DNA from: a virus
Direction: 5' to 3' (one strand)
DNA: 64,000 nt
Virus record (IMG/VR): IMGVR_UViG_3300037231_000119
Span: 98,447-162,446 of that record
Under the pieces are notes generated by a model. That model was given only the letters and a program-made list of their open reading frames with translations. It was not told the DNA's origin and did no database searches. Positions 1 through 9,006 of the stretch are shown here, piece by piece. Numbering within the stretch: the first letter of the stretch is position 1; every line of letters starts with the position of its first letter. The translations under genes and the position numbers were made by a program.

Positions 1-1158
1 TGCGCGATCGTTAGCGAATGACAACCACTTAATGTCTTCCGTGGGAGAAATGCCCATCAAAGGGGTACGAAAAGAATTCTGAACACCATTAATTGACGCT
101 TGGAATTCCTGTCTGAATTTTTCAAGAGTGGGGGAATCAACATCATCACTCTTAATAACTAATGCCCCACGAGTGGCTCGTCCATTTTGAAAATATAGAC
201 GCATCCACGTATCAATACTTATGTGTGATGTGATACTCGAAATAGCAGTTTCTATTGGTGGAATAGGATATCCATTTTTTTCCACGTCCGTAGACGGGTA
301 GAAAATGTGCATCAGAAGTTCCTTATGGGTAAAATACTGCTTAGCAATTCCCTCTACCTGCTGGCACCAAGCATACTTGTCTTCTCTGAGCTTGTCGTAG
401 TCAATTTTGATTTTATCGCCAGTGATGCGCTCAAGTTCTTTAATGGCTAAAATACGACTATTGGTTCCTGCACTTTCACCATTTCGTACCGTTTTGTAGA
501 TGGTTCCAGAGTCAATCGGCCTAAAACGGTTGAATGGGAATTCCCCGTCCTTATCTGGATCGGATTCACGATCATAAATGATTTCAGTGCCCATCCAACC
601 AAAAGTGCAGGCGTTCTCTACCTGTGTACTTAGATATTGACTAAGGGTCATCTTCTGTTGATTTTCAAGACCCTCTGTATGACCGCAGTTCAGCAAAACG
701 GTCTCTAGCCGCTTAATTCTTTCCACTACTTTTTCGTACTGTTCGGTATTAAGAAGTTTCATGAATTCCGGCAGGATTTCAATCGACATTCCCTTGTCGA
801 ATCGGTCAGCACGCTTCTTACCAAATTGACTAAGCTGTCCGCCACGAGTACGGAGGATGGCAGCAATCAAATGATCCTGGGTTCGGACCATCTTCAAAAT
901 ACTATCTGGGATCTCATTTCTTTTAGCCTTAACAACGCCCGCATAAGCATCATTATAATTCGGGCTCTCCATAAAGGTAAGAGCGGGAGCACGTTCCGTA
1001 GCCTTACCGGTCGCGTCATTCAATGCTTTTTGGAGCGGAGCAAGATCCATCTTGTTCTTATTTAGTTCTTCTAGAGGCCCCATCTTGGACGACTCAGAAA
1101 GAGTCAAAGACATCTTGCTGGGCTTAATGGCAGATTTAGGCTTTGTGTCATCAGTCAT
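1..1158 (-). CDS. Portal protein (partial, C-terminus beyond window)
   Basis: The minus-strand frame from the ATG at 1158 stays open for 386 codons to the window edge, so the 3' end is missing. The hand translation begins MTDDTKPKSAIKPSKM and later contains GYPIPPIETAISSI, HISIDTWMRLYFQNG and RATRGALVIKSDD. These are typical of the portal core, which forms the dodecameric ring at the capsid vertex through which DNA is packaged and to which the large terminase docks. It lies just downstream of the terminase and a small structural gene on the same strand, the usual head-gene order. I infer the portal function from these motifs and the context. The frame was rebuilt by reverse complementing the plus strand. 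Confidence 0.8.
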   Translation of the reverse strand, partial: MTDDTKPKSAIKPSKMSLTLSESSKMGPLEELNKNKMDLAPLQKALNDATGKATERAPALTFMESPNYNDAYAGVVKAKRNEIPDSILKMVRTQDHLIAAILRTRGGQLSQFGKKRADRFDKGMSIEILPEFMKLLNTEQYEKVVERIKRLETVLLNCGHTEGLENQQKMTLSQYLSTQVENACTFGWMGTEIIYDRESDPDKDGEFPFNRFRPIDSGTIYKTVRNGESAGTNSRILAIKELERITGDKIKIDYDKLREDKYAWCQQVEGIAKQYFTHKELLMHIFYPSTDVEKNGYPIPPIETAISSITSHISIDTWMRLYFQNGRATRGALVIKSDDVDSPTLEKFRQEFQASINGVQNSFRTPLMGISPTEDIKWLSFANDRA

Positions 1159-1161
1159 AGA

Positions 1162-1959
1162 TTAGCCCATCGAAGCAAAGAAGATATTGGCCGTAGTTAA
1201 ACTCAAATTGTTCACCGTAAGGGAGTATACTGGACCTGCCATAAAAAATACCGCTGGTTGAGTCAGGCCATTAACCGTAAAGGGATTCAGGACCATCGCC
1301 GTCCCATTGTTATATATCACGGAGATCTGTTGGTCCGATTCCATATAGATGAAGGAGGCTGGCTGATAGAAACTAACCCCTACAGTCCCAGAAGAGGTGG
1401 CAGCCTGGGACATCGTAAGGGTAGGAGCGACACTGGACGCGAATGTGATGGTCGCATCTCCAGTTCCGCTCACTAAGGTCAAAGTTCCTGAAGAGGTTGG
1501 CGCTCCAGTTTGGATGGTAGGGAGGGTTGTACCGGCCACAATGGTGCTTTGGGCCGTAAAGTTATGTCCATTGTTGGAATAAACGGCTCCAGCGGTAGCA
1601 TTAGCTGAAGTTACAGTAAATACGGTATTTGGGGATATGGCCGTGACCGTCGTTCCTACTGGGATACTGCTTCCAACGATTAGATTCCCCACAGCTATGC
1701 CCGTTGGAGAGGCCAGGATGGTCATCGTCGTAGTACTACTTACTGAATTGCTACCGGCATTCGTGGTTACTGAAAAGGGGTACGGGACGATGTTGGGGGT
1801 AGTAATTCCTGGAAGTACTTGAATTTGTTGATCATTTTCCGTATTGAACGGGATTCCGTTTATCTCTCTTAGCCATTTGAAGTTGCTCCTAGATGGCGTG
1901 GTAGTTGGCAGTAAGTCGTTGTAAGTATTGAGAAATACCTGAATATTGGTCCGCATCAT
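1162..1959 (-). CDS. Beta-rich virion structural protein with tail-fibre-type repeat
   Basis: This 265-residue protein is rich in Thr, Ser, Val and Gly and has no recognisable catalytic motif. Its middle carries a module of about 50 residues (ATAGAVYSNNG through SGTLTLVSGTGDATITF) that recurs three times in the tail-fibre protein at 46935-48824. A neighbouring segment (PTLTMSQAATSSGTVGVSFY) resembles part of the protein at 54581-57532. It sits between the portal and terminase genes on the same strand. A decoration or fibre-like virion protein is the best inference; the exact role is unknown. Confidence 0.6.
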   Translation of the reverse strand: MMRTNIQVFLNTYNDLLPTTTPSRSNFKWLREINGIPFNTENDQQIQVLPGITTPNIVPYPFSVTTNAGSNSVSSTTTMTILASPTGIAVGNLIVGSSIPVGTTVTAISPNTVFTVTSANATAGAVYSNNGHNFTAQSTIVAGTTLPTIQTGAPTSSGTLTLVSGTGDATITFASSVAPTLTMSQAATSSGTVGVSFYQPASFIYMESDQQISVIYNNGTAMVLNPFTVNGLTQPAVFFMAGPVYSLTVNNLSLTTANIFFASMG

Positions 1960-1994
1960 AATAGAAACCCCTTAAAGATAAGATTGGCTTCAGA

Positions 1995-4900
1995 TCAAAA
2001 CGAAAAATGGAAAGACCCCTTCTTCCCTGTTCCACCTTTAGATACGGGCCCACCAATAGCCTTAGCTAGCTCTTTTTGCATCATTTCATGCTGTTCCTGG
2101 GTGTGTCTTTGCGCTTCAGGGATTGGATTGGGGAGACTAGGATCTATCATTGAAATATTGGGTCTTTGGGGTCCACTTACCGGGAACATATTTTGACCTA
2201 AATATCTCAAACTATCGCATATGTCGGCAATACCAGGAGTGTCATCTGGGGTGGAAGTAACCTGTCCCTGACCATCTAGAACAAACCTATGCTTCATTAT
2301 GGCAGTTCTGACTTTTTTGGTATTTTCTGTCTCTAGTACTTTTAGGAGCCTTTGTCCAGTTGCAGTCATAATTTTTGATCTAACTGACCCGATACCGCCC
2401 ATAACATCTTTGGTAAATTTTGGACAAGGACATCCATTTCTCACAAAAGCTTTGATATATGCTGGAGCCGAAGTATCTGCGTACCACTTCATAACACTAT
2501 ATTTTTCTTTGAAATTGACAGCTACCGGTATTAAGTCCTGAATTTCTAATTTTGGACTAGCAAAACAATCGATAATCCAAACCTCTCCACTTGGTAGTTT
2601 GGCCATTACTAAAATAACACTATCGTGGGTATGACCCCAGTCAACACCGCAGTAGATTGGGATGTCCAGAGATTTTAGGATCCCCATAATCGTATGTTCC
2701 GCAACATTAGAGGGGGCCGGATTTCCAGTCAAATCCTCAAAAGCTTGTTTTAGAGAAAGTAGATTACCTTCTTTATATCTATCCACGTATCTGGGGTAGA
2801 CGAGACCTTCAGAACCAGGGCGCCAGCACATTAACTCAGCAGAGGCAATGTCCGCATCGTTATCCGCAAATTTTTGGATTACGGACGAGATCGGTTTATA
2901 GAAACCACCGGTAGCTGTTTGCGGTTTTTGGGACAATCTGGTTCTACATACCGGCAAGAGCTTACATCCAACACACCCACCATGGACATTAGTGAGCATG
3001 TCGTATTTGGGCTTCTCGACATCGGGGAGTCCATTGAACTCCTCCCCGCTGATTTGTTTTAGGGGGAGATCTTTTACTACGAAGACATCTTGCTTAGGGA
3101 GATCCGGCTTATGTCTAGATGGGGGACAAGCTTCCGTAACGTCTAAAATATTCCAGGAAAGTATGGTCGAATTGGTCCCTTCGGCCTTATCGATTGCGGC
3201 CTGCATGTTACCAAAGTTGTATTTTCTGGTTGAAAGGTATACCTTGATACCGTGAAACCCTCTACTGAAACCCGCGATGTTCTTTCCCTGCTTGATAGCT
3301 GCTGGATCGGCCAAGTCCAATTCGTCCAAAAACAGGAAGTTTGCATGTAGGGAGTTCATTCCCTTAGGTGTGCAGACCAATATTTTAATAAAAGGGTTTT
3401 TACCATCAGGAGTTTTGTATCTGGTAGTTCTCTTGTTTTTAGTCATATTGATCCAACCGCTGATCTCTAGCAGAGGGGCAATATTGGTCAAGAAATCATC
3501 GATATAAGACATAGCGACTAGAGATTGTTCTTCGGTCGCTGCTGCATGGGCAACAGTTCTGGAAAAATGCAACATGATTAGAAGCTCTAGAATCGAGACA
3601 GAAACGGTATTGTGACTAATGAGCCCATTAGACCAATACGAATGTTCATTCTCTACGGTTAGGTCATAAAAATACTGAGGTCCTGGATCTTCTACGGAGA
3701 ACTTTTTCCACTTATTGAGCAAGATCTTTTCATATCTACGGACTATTTGAATATCGTCTTCTGAGACGTATCCATGTTCGTAGTTTTCGTTCATCCAGAG
3801 ACATAGGCGGTTGAGCTTATCAAAAGTGACACCTTTGTAGTAGGCGGCTTGATCCGTGCGATCTTTCTTGACCCTCCTATTTTTTATTTTTGCATGTCCG
3901 TATCTGTTGCACACATCTAAAAAATCTTTTATGTGAGCGATAGGAAGAGAGTCCTTGCAGTTGGGAATCTGATTTTTTTTATATCCTTGGGCTTTCTTAG
4001 CCTTAAATATGATTCCAAGTTTCTCAAACTTAGCAGACTCCGTTTGACCTATAGTCAATCTACTAACGAGATGTTTTTGAATCCCATAGAGTTTTTTATT
4101 ATGACGCACTCTAGACTCTATACCCATTGCTGCCAAGGCGATCTGCATTTGGTCTAAAAGTGGACCGGCAGTCATTTCGAAAAACGAATCGCCTTTCTTA
4201 TCCCAGCAACCGTCCGTATCAAATACGCCCGCGATAAAGCCCTTCATGGCATCGATATCGGAATAGGCGTAAGAAGGAATTGTCTTTTCCCAAGAATAGG
4301 AATTGGTGAGACCCCATTCTCTTATCTGGTCCAAAGCCCTTCTATTGGTTATTGTATAGCTTAAGTTGGTTCCTCCATAACATATATGGGAATCATGGAG
4401 GTGTTTTTCGGCAAAATAGTAAAAAAACTCTTTCGTATGACTGTCTATCGTTGTAAGTGAGAACCTACAGTATTCGTCCATTAAACTGAGACCGCCGTCA
4501 CCAACAAGCAGTCCCAAAAAATACCCGATCTCGTATTTTTCTCGATTCTTAACTACTGAATCCTTAAATCCAGTATTTACATTAACACAAATAAGGTCCG
4601 TCCCAACATTCAAATCTTTTCCGGCTACCCATTGTTCCGTACCATTTCTCAAACACCAGTATCTATGGATAGGAGTTCCGGTGGACTTAAACCCTCCGTC
4701 CAATCGGACCTCGAGTGCCGGTTTCATTCCCTCATCAAAAGTCTCCGTAACTTTTTGCCATGAGAATCCAGTCCATACAATATCTCCCCTTTTAACATCC
4801 TCGATCTTTTTAAACCCATCATAGGTCATTATAATTGTTGACTTTTTCGTACACTTCATCCCTTCTCTGCACGACATGAGAATGAAATTTGGGGTTACGT

Positions 4901-5108
4901 CCCCAGTATTATTTTTGGCAGCATTGTAGACCTGCCAGATTGCGTCCAGAGGAGATGAAGTAGATCCTGGATCTGTAATTTCCAGTGGCAGCTCAAGATC
5001 CAAAAAACAACGTGCCCAGTCTTTTATTTCCTCTGAAGACTCAAGAGGGGTAAAAAGAAGTTCGGCAAATTCTTTCTTTTGATCATCTGTTAGGGATTTA
5101 AAATCCAT
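1995..5108 (-). CDS. terL: Terminase large subunit containing an intein
   Basis: This is the DNA-packaging motor ATPase and nuclease. The precursor is 1037 residues and would be 622 after removal of a 415-residue intein (residues 86-500). The host protein keeps a Walker A-like motif (SCREGMK before the intein, T after it), Walker B FLFLDE at 591-596 and an RNase H-like nuclease with D823 (GVDWG), D878 (YADTS) and a later Asp in PGIADICDSLRY. A cysteine cluster (CVGCKLLPVC, about 712-721) may bind zinc. The portal lies downstream on the same strand. The start at 5108 fits the N-terminus. The call is strong because both enzymatic domains are visible. Confidence 0.93.
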   Translation of the reverse strand: MDFKSLTDDQKKEFAELLFTPLESSEEIKDWARCFLDLELPLEITDPGSTSSPLDAIWQVYNAAKNNTGDVTPNFILMSCREGMKCTKKSTIIMTYDGFKKIEDVKRGDIVWTGFSWQKVTETFDEGMKPALEVRLDGGFKSTGTPIHRYWCLRNGTEQWVAGKDLNVGTDLICVNVNTGFKDSVVKNREKYEIGYFLGLLVGDGGLSLMDEYCRFSLTTIDSHTKEFFYYFAEKHLHDSHICYGGTNLSYTITNRRALDQIREWGLTNSYSWEKTIPSYAYSDIDAMKGFIAGVFDTDGCWDKKGDSFFEMTAGPLLDQMQIALAAMGIESRVRHNKKLYGIQKHLVSRLTIGQTESAKFEKLGIIFKAKKAQGYKKNQIPNCKDSLPIAHIKDFLDVCNRYGHAKIKNRRVKKDRTDQAAYYKGVTFDKLNRLCLWMNENYEHGYVSEDDIQIVRRYEKILLNKWKKFSVEDPGPQYFYDLTVENEHSYWSNGLISHNTVSVSILELLIMLHFSRTVAHAAATEEQSLVAMSYIDDFLTNIAPLLEISGWINMTKNKRTTRYKTPDGKNPFIKILVCTPKGMNSLHANFLFLDELDLADPAAIKQGKNIAGFSRGFHGIKVYLSTRKYNFGNMQAAIDKAEGTNSTILSWNILDVTEACPPSRHKPDLPKQDVFVVKDLPLKQISGEEFNGLPDVEKPKYDMLTNVHGGCVGCKLLPVCRTRLSQKPQTATGGFYKPISSVIQKFADNDADIASAELMCWRPGSEGLVYPRYVDRYKEGNLLSLKQAFEDLTGNPAPSNVAEHTIMGILKSLDIPIYCGVDWGHTHDSVILVMAKLPSGEVWIIDCFASPKLEIQDLIPVAVNFKEKYSVMKWYADTSAPAYIKAFVRNGCPCPKFTKDVMGGIGSVRSKIMTATGQRLLKVLETENTKKVRTAIMKHRFVLDGQGQVTSTPDDTPGIADICDSLRYLGQNMFPVSGPQRPNISMIDPSLPNPIPEAQRHTQEQHEMMQKELAKAIGGPVSKGGTGKKGSFHFSF
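3609..4853 (-). other. Intein with LAGLIDADG endonuclease, inside terminase
   Basis: The insertion covers residues 86-500 of the terminase precursor. It starts with Cys (CTKKSTIIMTYDGF) and ends in the classic His-Asn (GLISHN), followed by Thr as the +1 extein nucleophile. Two LAGLIDADG-type helices are visible (GYFLGLLVGDGG near 195-206 and FIAGVFDTDG near 291-300), so it probably encodes an active homing endonuclease. The insertion point lies between the Lys and Thr of the P-loop, so unspliced protein should not bind ATP. Boundaries are set by the Cys and Asn codons. Confidence 0.92.
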
Positions 5109-5118
5109 ATGGGTGACC

Positions 5119-5727
5119 CTATTCTTGTGAAATTTCTGGAAGCGGAATAATGCGTGTCGTTAGAATTTCGTAAGAAATACCAATACTTTTAAAGTAATTT
5201 GAGACCACGGATTCATCAAATGGGGCTGGCACTATCTCTATAATTTCAGCATAACTTTCATGACATTGATAAATATACGTCCAAGTACCGTCCCCGAGCT
5301 TAGACCTACCATCTATATATTTAGTAGTTAGATGTTCGTTTGATTTTGGATGAAGTATGTCTATCGTTCCGCCATTAAAAGGAAGCAGGCTAATATGGCT
5401 AATACGATATGTGTAATCTGAAAAATATCCAGTAAAACTAACATTAGGAATCAGCCTACGCAGGTCGTCTCTTATTCTCTCTCCCGTTTCCTTTAGGTCC
5501 ATAGTCAATGGAAATCTTATTTTTGAAAAAAGATCCTTTTCCGAAAATTGGAAACCTCTATAAATTTCTTCCCTAACCACTGCTGACAATCTTTCATCGT
5601 TTAAAATTTTTCTTAATTCCTTATCTATAATCCGCTCACTACAACTGAAGGATAAGCACTGATCGCTAGAGAATTTTTCCCCCAGTTCCGATAAGGAGAT
5701 GGATATTTTAAGTTTTAAATCGCGCAT
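5119..5727 (-). CDS. Hypothetical protein
   Basis: This 202-residue protein lies between the chaperonin and terminase genes, 6 and 10 bases from them, so it is probably co-transcribed. The N-terminal half is charged and helical (LSELGEKF, RIIDKELRKILNDE) and the C-terminal half looks alpha/beta. I see no signal peptide, membrane segment or catalytic motif, and I do not recognise the family. The position suggests a packaging or head-assembly role, but this is only inference from the neighbours. Confidence 0.6.
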   Translation of the reverse strand: MRDLKLKISISLSELGEKFSSDQCLSFSCSERIIDKELRKILNDERLSAVVREEIYRGFQFSEKDLFSKIRFPLTMDLKETGERIRDDLRRLIPNVSFTGYFSDYTYRISHISLLPFNGGTIDILHPKSNEHLTTKYIDGRSKLGDGTWTYIYQCHESYAEIIEIVPAPFDESVVSNYFKSIGISYEILTTRIIPLPEISQE

Positions 5728-5733
5728 TAAGAT

Positions 5734-7512
5734 TTATTTCCTATTTAGGGCCGGATTTTGATAGCTATCCGGATTGTTGCTTACCTTCCGCCACTCCTCA
5801 TCCAAACTGGCCTCTTTGCGCTCAAATTCAGAATCCCTAGGATGACATACGATTCCACCCAAGGTTCCAAGAACCCCAGCGATTTCGACAGAATTTCTAA
5901 GAGCTTCGGAAACGGCCCTGCAAGCATCAAAAAGTCCCAACTCTTCGGCATTCCCGAATACTTGATTTTCAATGTCGTAGACTTCATTTGGGTTTTCGAT
6001 CAGGTAATTCAAAACTTGACTAGAATCTTCCTGATTGTAGCCCGCATTATCCAATAATCTATTAAATAGCGCGATCAAGGAGGGCATCAACACCTCCCTA
6101 GCAGGGTCTCCCACTTCAAGTTCTTCTGAAATTTTAAGAGCTAGATTCAGCATTACACGGCCACCACCTGGCAAGACTCCGTGAGTAATACTGCTTCTGA
6201 CAGAACAAATTCCGTCTTCAGCTCGATCGCAGCGCTCCTTAACACTTGCAGGGCTGCACCCAATAACGGTCAACTTGGCGATACCGGATGTAATTTTGGC
6301 AACGCGCTCTTCTAGCCAACTAGCCTCGGCCTTAGATTCCGCACGCTTGAGTTGCTTCCTAAGATCTTCAGCACGGTATTCGATGTTCACTGGGTCAGGA
6401 TTACCGCTTAGAGTGCTACGGAAACGAGTCGATTCAAAGCTTTCCATACCGGTTCCAAGATCTTCGATTGTGGCTTCCGAAATCTGATACTTTAGGCCGA
6501 AAACTTTCGACCCAGTAAAGGCGGCCAAATCGGCCAACCAGTGAGACTGACCGTTCATAAACTGAACCATTGGACTTCTGATTGGCACAATCCTTAGAGT
6601 ATTTTGCTGTTCAAAATTGAAAGATAGGGTATTTATGACAGTTTCTGAAAACCCATTAGCTACCAGAACTATACTCTTCAGTTCTTTAGCGGCATTTGGA
6701 TCTTCTTGAATACGGGACTCGATAGCATTAAAGAGAGGTGCTAGAGAGATAAGGTCTTGCAGAGTGCCATCATACAAGATAAACTTGGGCTTCTCGAGAT
6801 AGCACCTCTGATTGCCTTGATCATTAATGAAACTGGGGTGGTACTTCCCTGAAGATTCTTCGAGCCCTATTGAAAAAGGGTATCCTTCTATCAGCTCGAC
6901 AGAATATCCGCCAGGACCAGGAAGCTCCCTGATCGTAACATGGCTAGATTCGCCGTAGCCTACAGCATCGAAACAGTCCAAAATCGCCTTGGCGAGTTCA
7001 CTCTCACCGTTAGCGCTAATGGTAGCTACATTGAGAAGTAGGACCTTGGATTCCTCTGTAACTTTAATACTTTGGGAGTCAATATAAGGTAAAAGACTTT
7101 CTTCCACGACCTTTTTGATCCTACGGATAGTCTTCTGGGGTGATTCCTTAGGATTTTTATCGCAGAAATCAAAGATATTCTTGATTAATTCATTGGCCAG
7201 TACGGCCGTAGTCGTTGTGCCATCTCCAGCTTGCGTTGCGGTCCTGAGAGAACAGGCTCTGGCCACATCGATAATAGAATGCTTAAATGGATTCTGGCTG
7301 GCCATCGCAGAGAAGACTCCGATACCGTCCTTACTGATACGATCGTCCAAGTCTTGATGATCGCTCTCCAGGAGAACTACCTTGCCTCCGGGCCCCATTG
7401 TAGCTCCAACAAGATCACTAATATCCCCCATAGTTTCAAGTACTAAGGCTTGAATTTTAGTTTTGTTACTGAGGTAAACTTTCGGGGCAGTTTTGCATTT
7501 TCTGTAGGACAC
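5734..7512 (-). CDS. GroEL-type chaperonin
   Basis: This 592-residue protein resembles group I chaperonins along its whole length. It shows an equatorial ATP-binding segment (TMGPGGKVVLLES), the GDGTTTTAVLA loop holding the catalytic Asp equivalent to GroEL D87, an apical domain, and AEDGICSVRSSITHGVLPGGG, which keeps the Asp equivalent to D398. The residue equivalent to GroEL D52 appears replaced (VVLLES where GroEL has VVLDKS). The C-terminus has no Gly-Met repeat tail. No GroES-like gene was seen nearby. Jumbo phages are known to carry stand-alone GroEL homologues that fold virion proteins, and its place in the head operon fits this. Confidence 0.92.
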   Translation of the reverse strand: MSYRKCKTAPKVYLSNKTKIQALVLETMGDISDLVGATMGPGGKVVLLESDHQDLDDRISKDGIGVFSAMASQNPFKHSIIDVARACSLRTATQAGDGTTTTAVLANELIKNIFDFCDKNPKESPQKTIRRIKKVVEESLLPYIDSQSIKVTEESKVLLLNVATISANGESELAKAILDCFDAVGYGESSHVTIRELPGPGGYSVELIEGYPFSIGLEESSGKYHPSFINDQGNQRCYLEKPKFILYDGTLQDLISLAPLFNAIESRIQEDPNAAKELKSIVLVANGFSETVINTLSFNFEQQNTLRIVPIRSPMVQFMNGQSHWLADLAAFTGSKVFGLKYQISEATIEDLGTGMESFESTRFRSTLSGNPDPVNIEYRAEDLRKQLKRAESKAEASWLEERVAKITSGIAKLTVIGCSPASVKERCDRAEDGICSVRSSITHGVLPGGGRVMLNLALKISEELEVGDPAREVLMPSLIALFNRLLDNAGYNQEDSSQVLNYLIENPNEVYDIENQVFGNAEELGLFDACRAVSEALRNSVEIAGVLGTLGGIVCHPRDSEFERKEASLDEEWRKVSNNPDSYQNPALNRK

Positions 7513-7552
7513 GGTTAATCTCCTTGGATATTGTTACCCCTTTATATCATAG

Positions 7553-7590
7553 GACTTGCCAACATCCCCAATCCATGAGACCGTATCCCT
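7553..7590 (+). promoter_or_regulatory. Promoter-like element, first copy of the GACTTGCCAAC repeat
   Basis: GACTTGCCAAC starts here and is followed by a conserved tract ending TGAGACCGTA. TTGCCA (7556-7561) lies 17 nt before GACCGT (7579-7584), and the ATG at 7591 comes 6 nt later. The same arrangement occurs at 8075-8112. No Shine-Dalgarno precedes the ATG, which suggests a leaderless transcript. The -10 match is weak, so this is a candidate only. Confidence 0.4.
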
Positions 7591-8070
7591 ATGAACATCT
7601 TCGTCTCCTCATTCAACGCTAAAGAATCCGCTCAAGCCCTAGACGACAAAAGACTAATTAAGATGATTTTGGAAACCGCTCAGATTTTATCCACCAATAT
7701 TAACTTGGCCGGTCTTAGACTTGGTCCCTACAAAACAACCCATCAAAATCACCCATGCACAATTTGGGCCAGAGGATCTCACGACAACTATCTTTGGCTA
7801 GTAGGTCATTTCGTACATCTGTGCAATGAATACGAGAAAAGATTTCATAGAGTCCATAAATGTCAGCAGTATACCCAACTATTTTATGATTGTTCTACTG
7901 ACTTGGCATATCTAAAGGAAGGATTGACAACTTTCCCAAATTGTACTACATTTAAGGATATTAAGGAAACCACTAGAGCTTATAGACTATATTTGAATGA
8001 AAAGTGGAAAAGGGATAAGAGAGTTCCTAAGTGGACCAATTCTAGGGCGCCTGAATGGATTGTGGCCTAA
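7591..8070 (+). CDS. Conserved phage protein, possibly pyrimidine-dimer glycosylase-like
   Basis: This 159-residue protein has the pattern of a family common in phages: N-terminal MNIFVSSFNAKESAQALDDK, then RLIKMILETAQILST, NHPCTIWARGSHDNYLWL and C-terminal WTNSRAPEWIV. I recall relatives annotated as pyrimidine-dimer DNA glycosylase or endonuclease V-like, but I cannot verify that here. It begins the rightward gene block and faces the chaperonin operon divergently. The ATG has no ribosome binding site and sits 35 nt from the start of a TTGCCA box. The family is likely real; the enzymatic function is uncertain. Confidence 0.65.
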   Translation: MNIFVSSFNAKESAQALDDKRLIKMILETAQILSTNINLAGLRLGPYKTTHQNHPCTIWARGSHDNYLWLVGHFVHLCNEYEKRFHRVHKCQQYTQLFYDCSTDLAYLKEGLTTFPNCTTFKDIKETTRAYRLYLNEKWKRDKRVPKWTNSRAPEWIVA

Positions 8071-8074
8071 AATT

Positions 8075-8112
8075 GGGACTTGCCAACGCTCCCGATATGT
8101 GAGACTGTAATA
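8075..8112 (+). repeat. Second copy of the GACTTGCCAAC intergenic repeat (promoter-like)
   Basis: GACTTGCCAAC, then CTCCCGATATGTGAGACTGTA, matches the element at 7553-7588 at most positions. TTGCCA (8079-8084) is again 17 nt from GACTGT. Here the downstream gene has a leader with an AAAAGGA ribosome binding site. Conservation between two non-coding gaps suggests a regulatory function. Confidence 0.5.
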
Positions 8113-8126
8113 AAAAGGACGTATTT

Positions 8127-8288
8127 ATGAAAACCAGGGCTATAACGAATACAGACGCCAAAAAGTTTCAAATGGAAGTAGACAGTATATTAAATCAATT
8201 TTCTGATTTTTCTAAATTTAAGGTATTTTATTCTACAGAACTTGCGAATGGACACATTTTTTATTGCGCCCTGATTATTTGGAATTAA
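8127..8288 (+). CDS. Small hypothetical protein (53 aa)
   Basis: The frame starts at ATG 8127 after an AAAAAGGA ribosome binding site and encodes MKTRAITNTDAKKF through HIFYCALIIWN. It fills the gap between two flanking regulatory elements. It has no recognised motif. The good ribosome binding site and clean fit between the promoter-like repeat and the hairpins support it as a gene. Confidence 0.5.
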   Translation: MKTRAITNTDAKKFQMEVDSILNQFSDFSKFKVFYSTELANGHIFYCALIIWN

Positions 8289-8300
8289 TCCCCCCCCGCG

Positions 8301-8342
8301 TCACCTGCAAAGTGGTGAGGCTGACCCGGCTTGGGGTCTTTT
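8301..8342 (+). terminator. Tandem hairpins ending in T run
   Basis: Two short hairpins follow the stop codon at 8288. The first is TCACC (8301-8305) with GGTGA (8314-8318). The second is GACCC (8323-8327) with GGGTC (8334-8338), directly followed by TTTT. This looks like a modest intrinsic terminator ahead of the ribosome binding site of the next gene; attenuation is also possible. Confidence 0.45.
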
Positions 8343-8356
8343 AAGGAAGAGAAGGT

Positions 8357-8623
8357 ATGAGTCGCTTTGTATTTTTTGAAAATGGGGTGAGAATCGGACC
8401 AGTTTTGTCATGGACATATATAGATAGGAGCAAAAATGATCAGCTGGATCAATGCCAATTCGAGCTTAAGAAATTGCCCAGATTCAACTCTTTAAATACT
8501 ATCGTATTTGATAATTCTACAGAGTTTGTGCTGGATATAGAGGCCATAAATGGTAATTTTGTATTGGCTAATATTGTAGCAAAGAATGATATAAGCGCTA
8601 AGGTGAATAGGTTCTCTACTTAA
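8357..8623 (+). CDS. Hypothetical protein (88 aa)
   Basis: It starts at ATG 8357 behind the purine-rich ribosome binding site AAGGAAGAGAAGG. The protein looks beta-rich (FVFFENGVRIGPVLSW, LNTIVFDNSTEFVLDIE) with no catalytic motif, signal peptide or membrane segment. It is followed closely by another hypothetical gene. Function unknown. Confidence 0.55.
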   Translation: MSRFVFFENGVRIGPVLSWTYIDRSKNDQLDQCQFELKKLPRFNSLNTIVFDNSTEFVLDIEAINGNFVLANIVAKNDISAKVNRFST

Positions 8624-8670
8624 GGACAAATCGCTTGACAAATGACGCCTTTATGGGGCAAGATGGAGAA

Positions 8671-9006
8671 ATGAGATATATCGAAGAATTGATTCTTGTT
8701 GTGGAGAAGGCACAAAAAGTTATACTTGTCGAGTGTGAAAAGGAACTATTCTTATTTCACTTCAATATTGGCAATATAGCTCTAGTTCTTAAGGCAAAGT
8801 CCAGTAGCTGGATGACATACAACGGCCTTAAAAATGAAATAAGTATTATATTAAAAGAAGAGAACGGTAACACCGTAGAGGACTGGTCATTCTATAAGAA
8901 TGAGGATTTGGGCGTATGTCTTCAAACATTAATGAAATTACACGAAAAGTCCGATAGGAATACTCCCTCTCTAACAGAAATATTAGATCCAGACCAAAAT
9001 AAATGA
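8671..9006 (+). CDS. Hypothetical protein (111 aa)
   Basis: The frame is open from a TTG at 8635, but I chose ATG 8671 (MRYIEELILVVEKAQ). TTGACA at 8635-8640 lies 36 nt upstream of this ATG, the spacing seen at other apparently leaderless genes here; the GGAG in front is too close for an ordinary ribosome binding site. The stop overlaps the helicase start by ATGA. The sequence is mixed alpha/beta and unrecognised. Confidence 0.5.
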   Translation: MRYIEELILVVEKAQKVILVECEKELFLFHFNIGNIALVLKAKSSSWMTYNGLKNEISIILKEENGNTVEDWSFYKNEDLGVCLQTLMKLHEKSDRNTPSLTEILDPDQNK

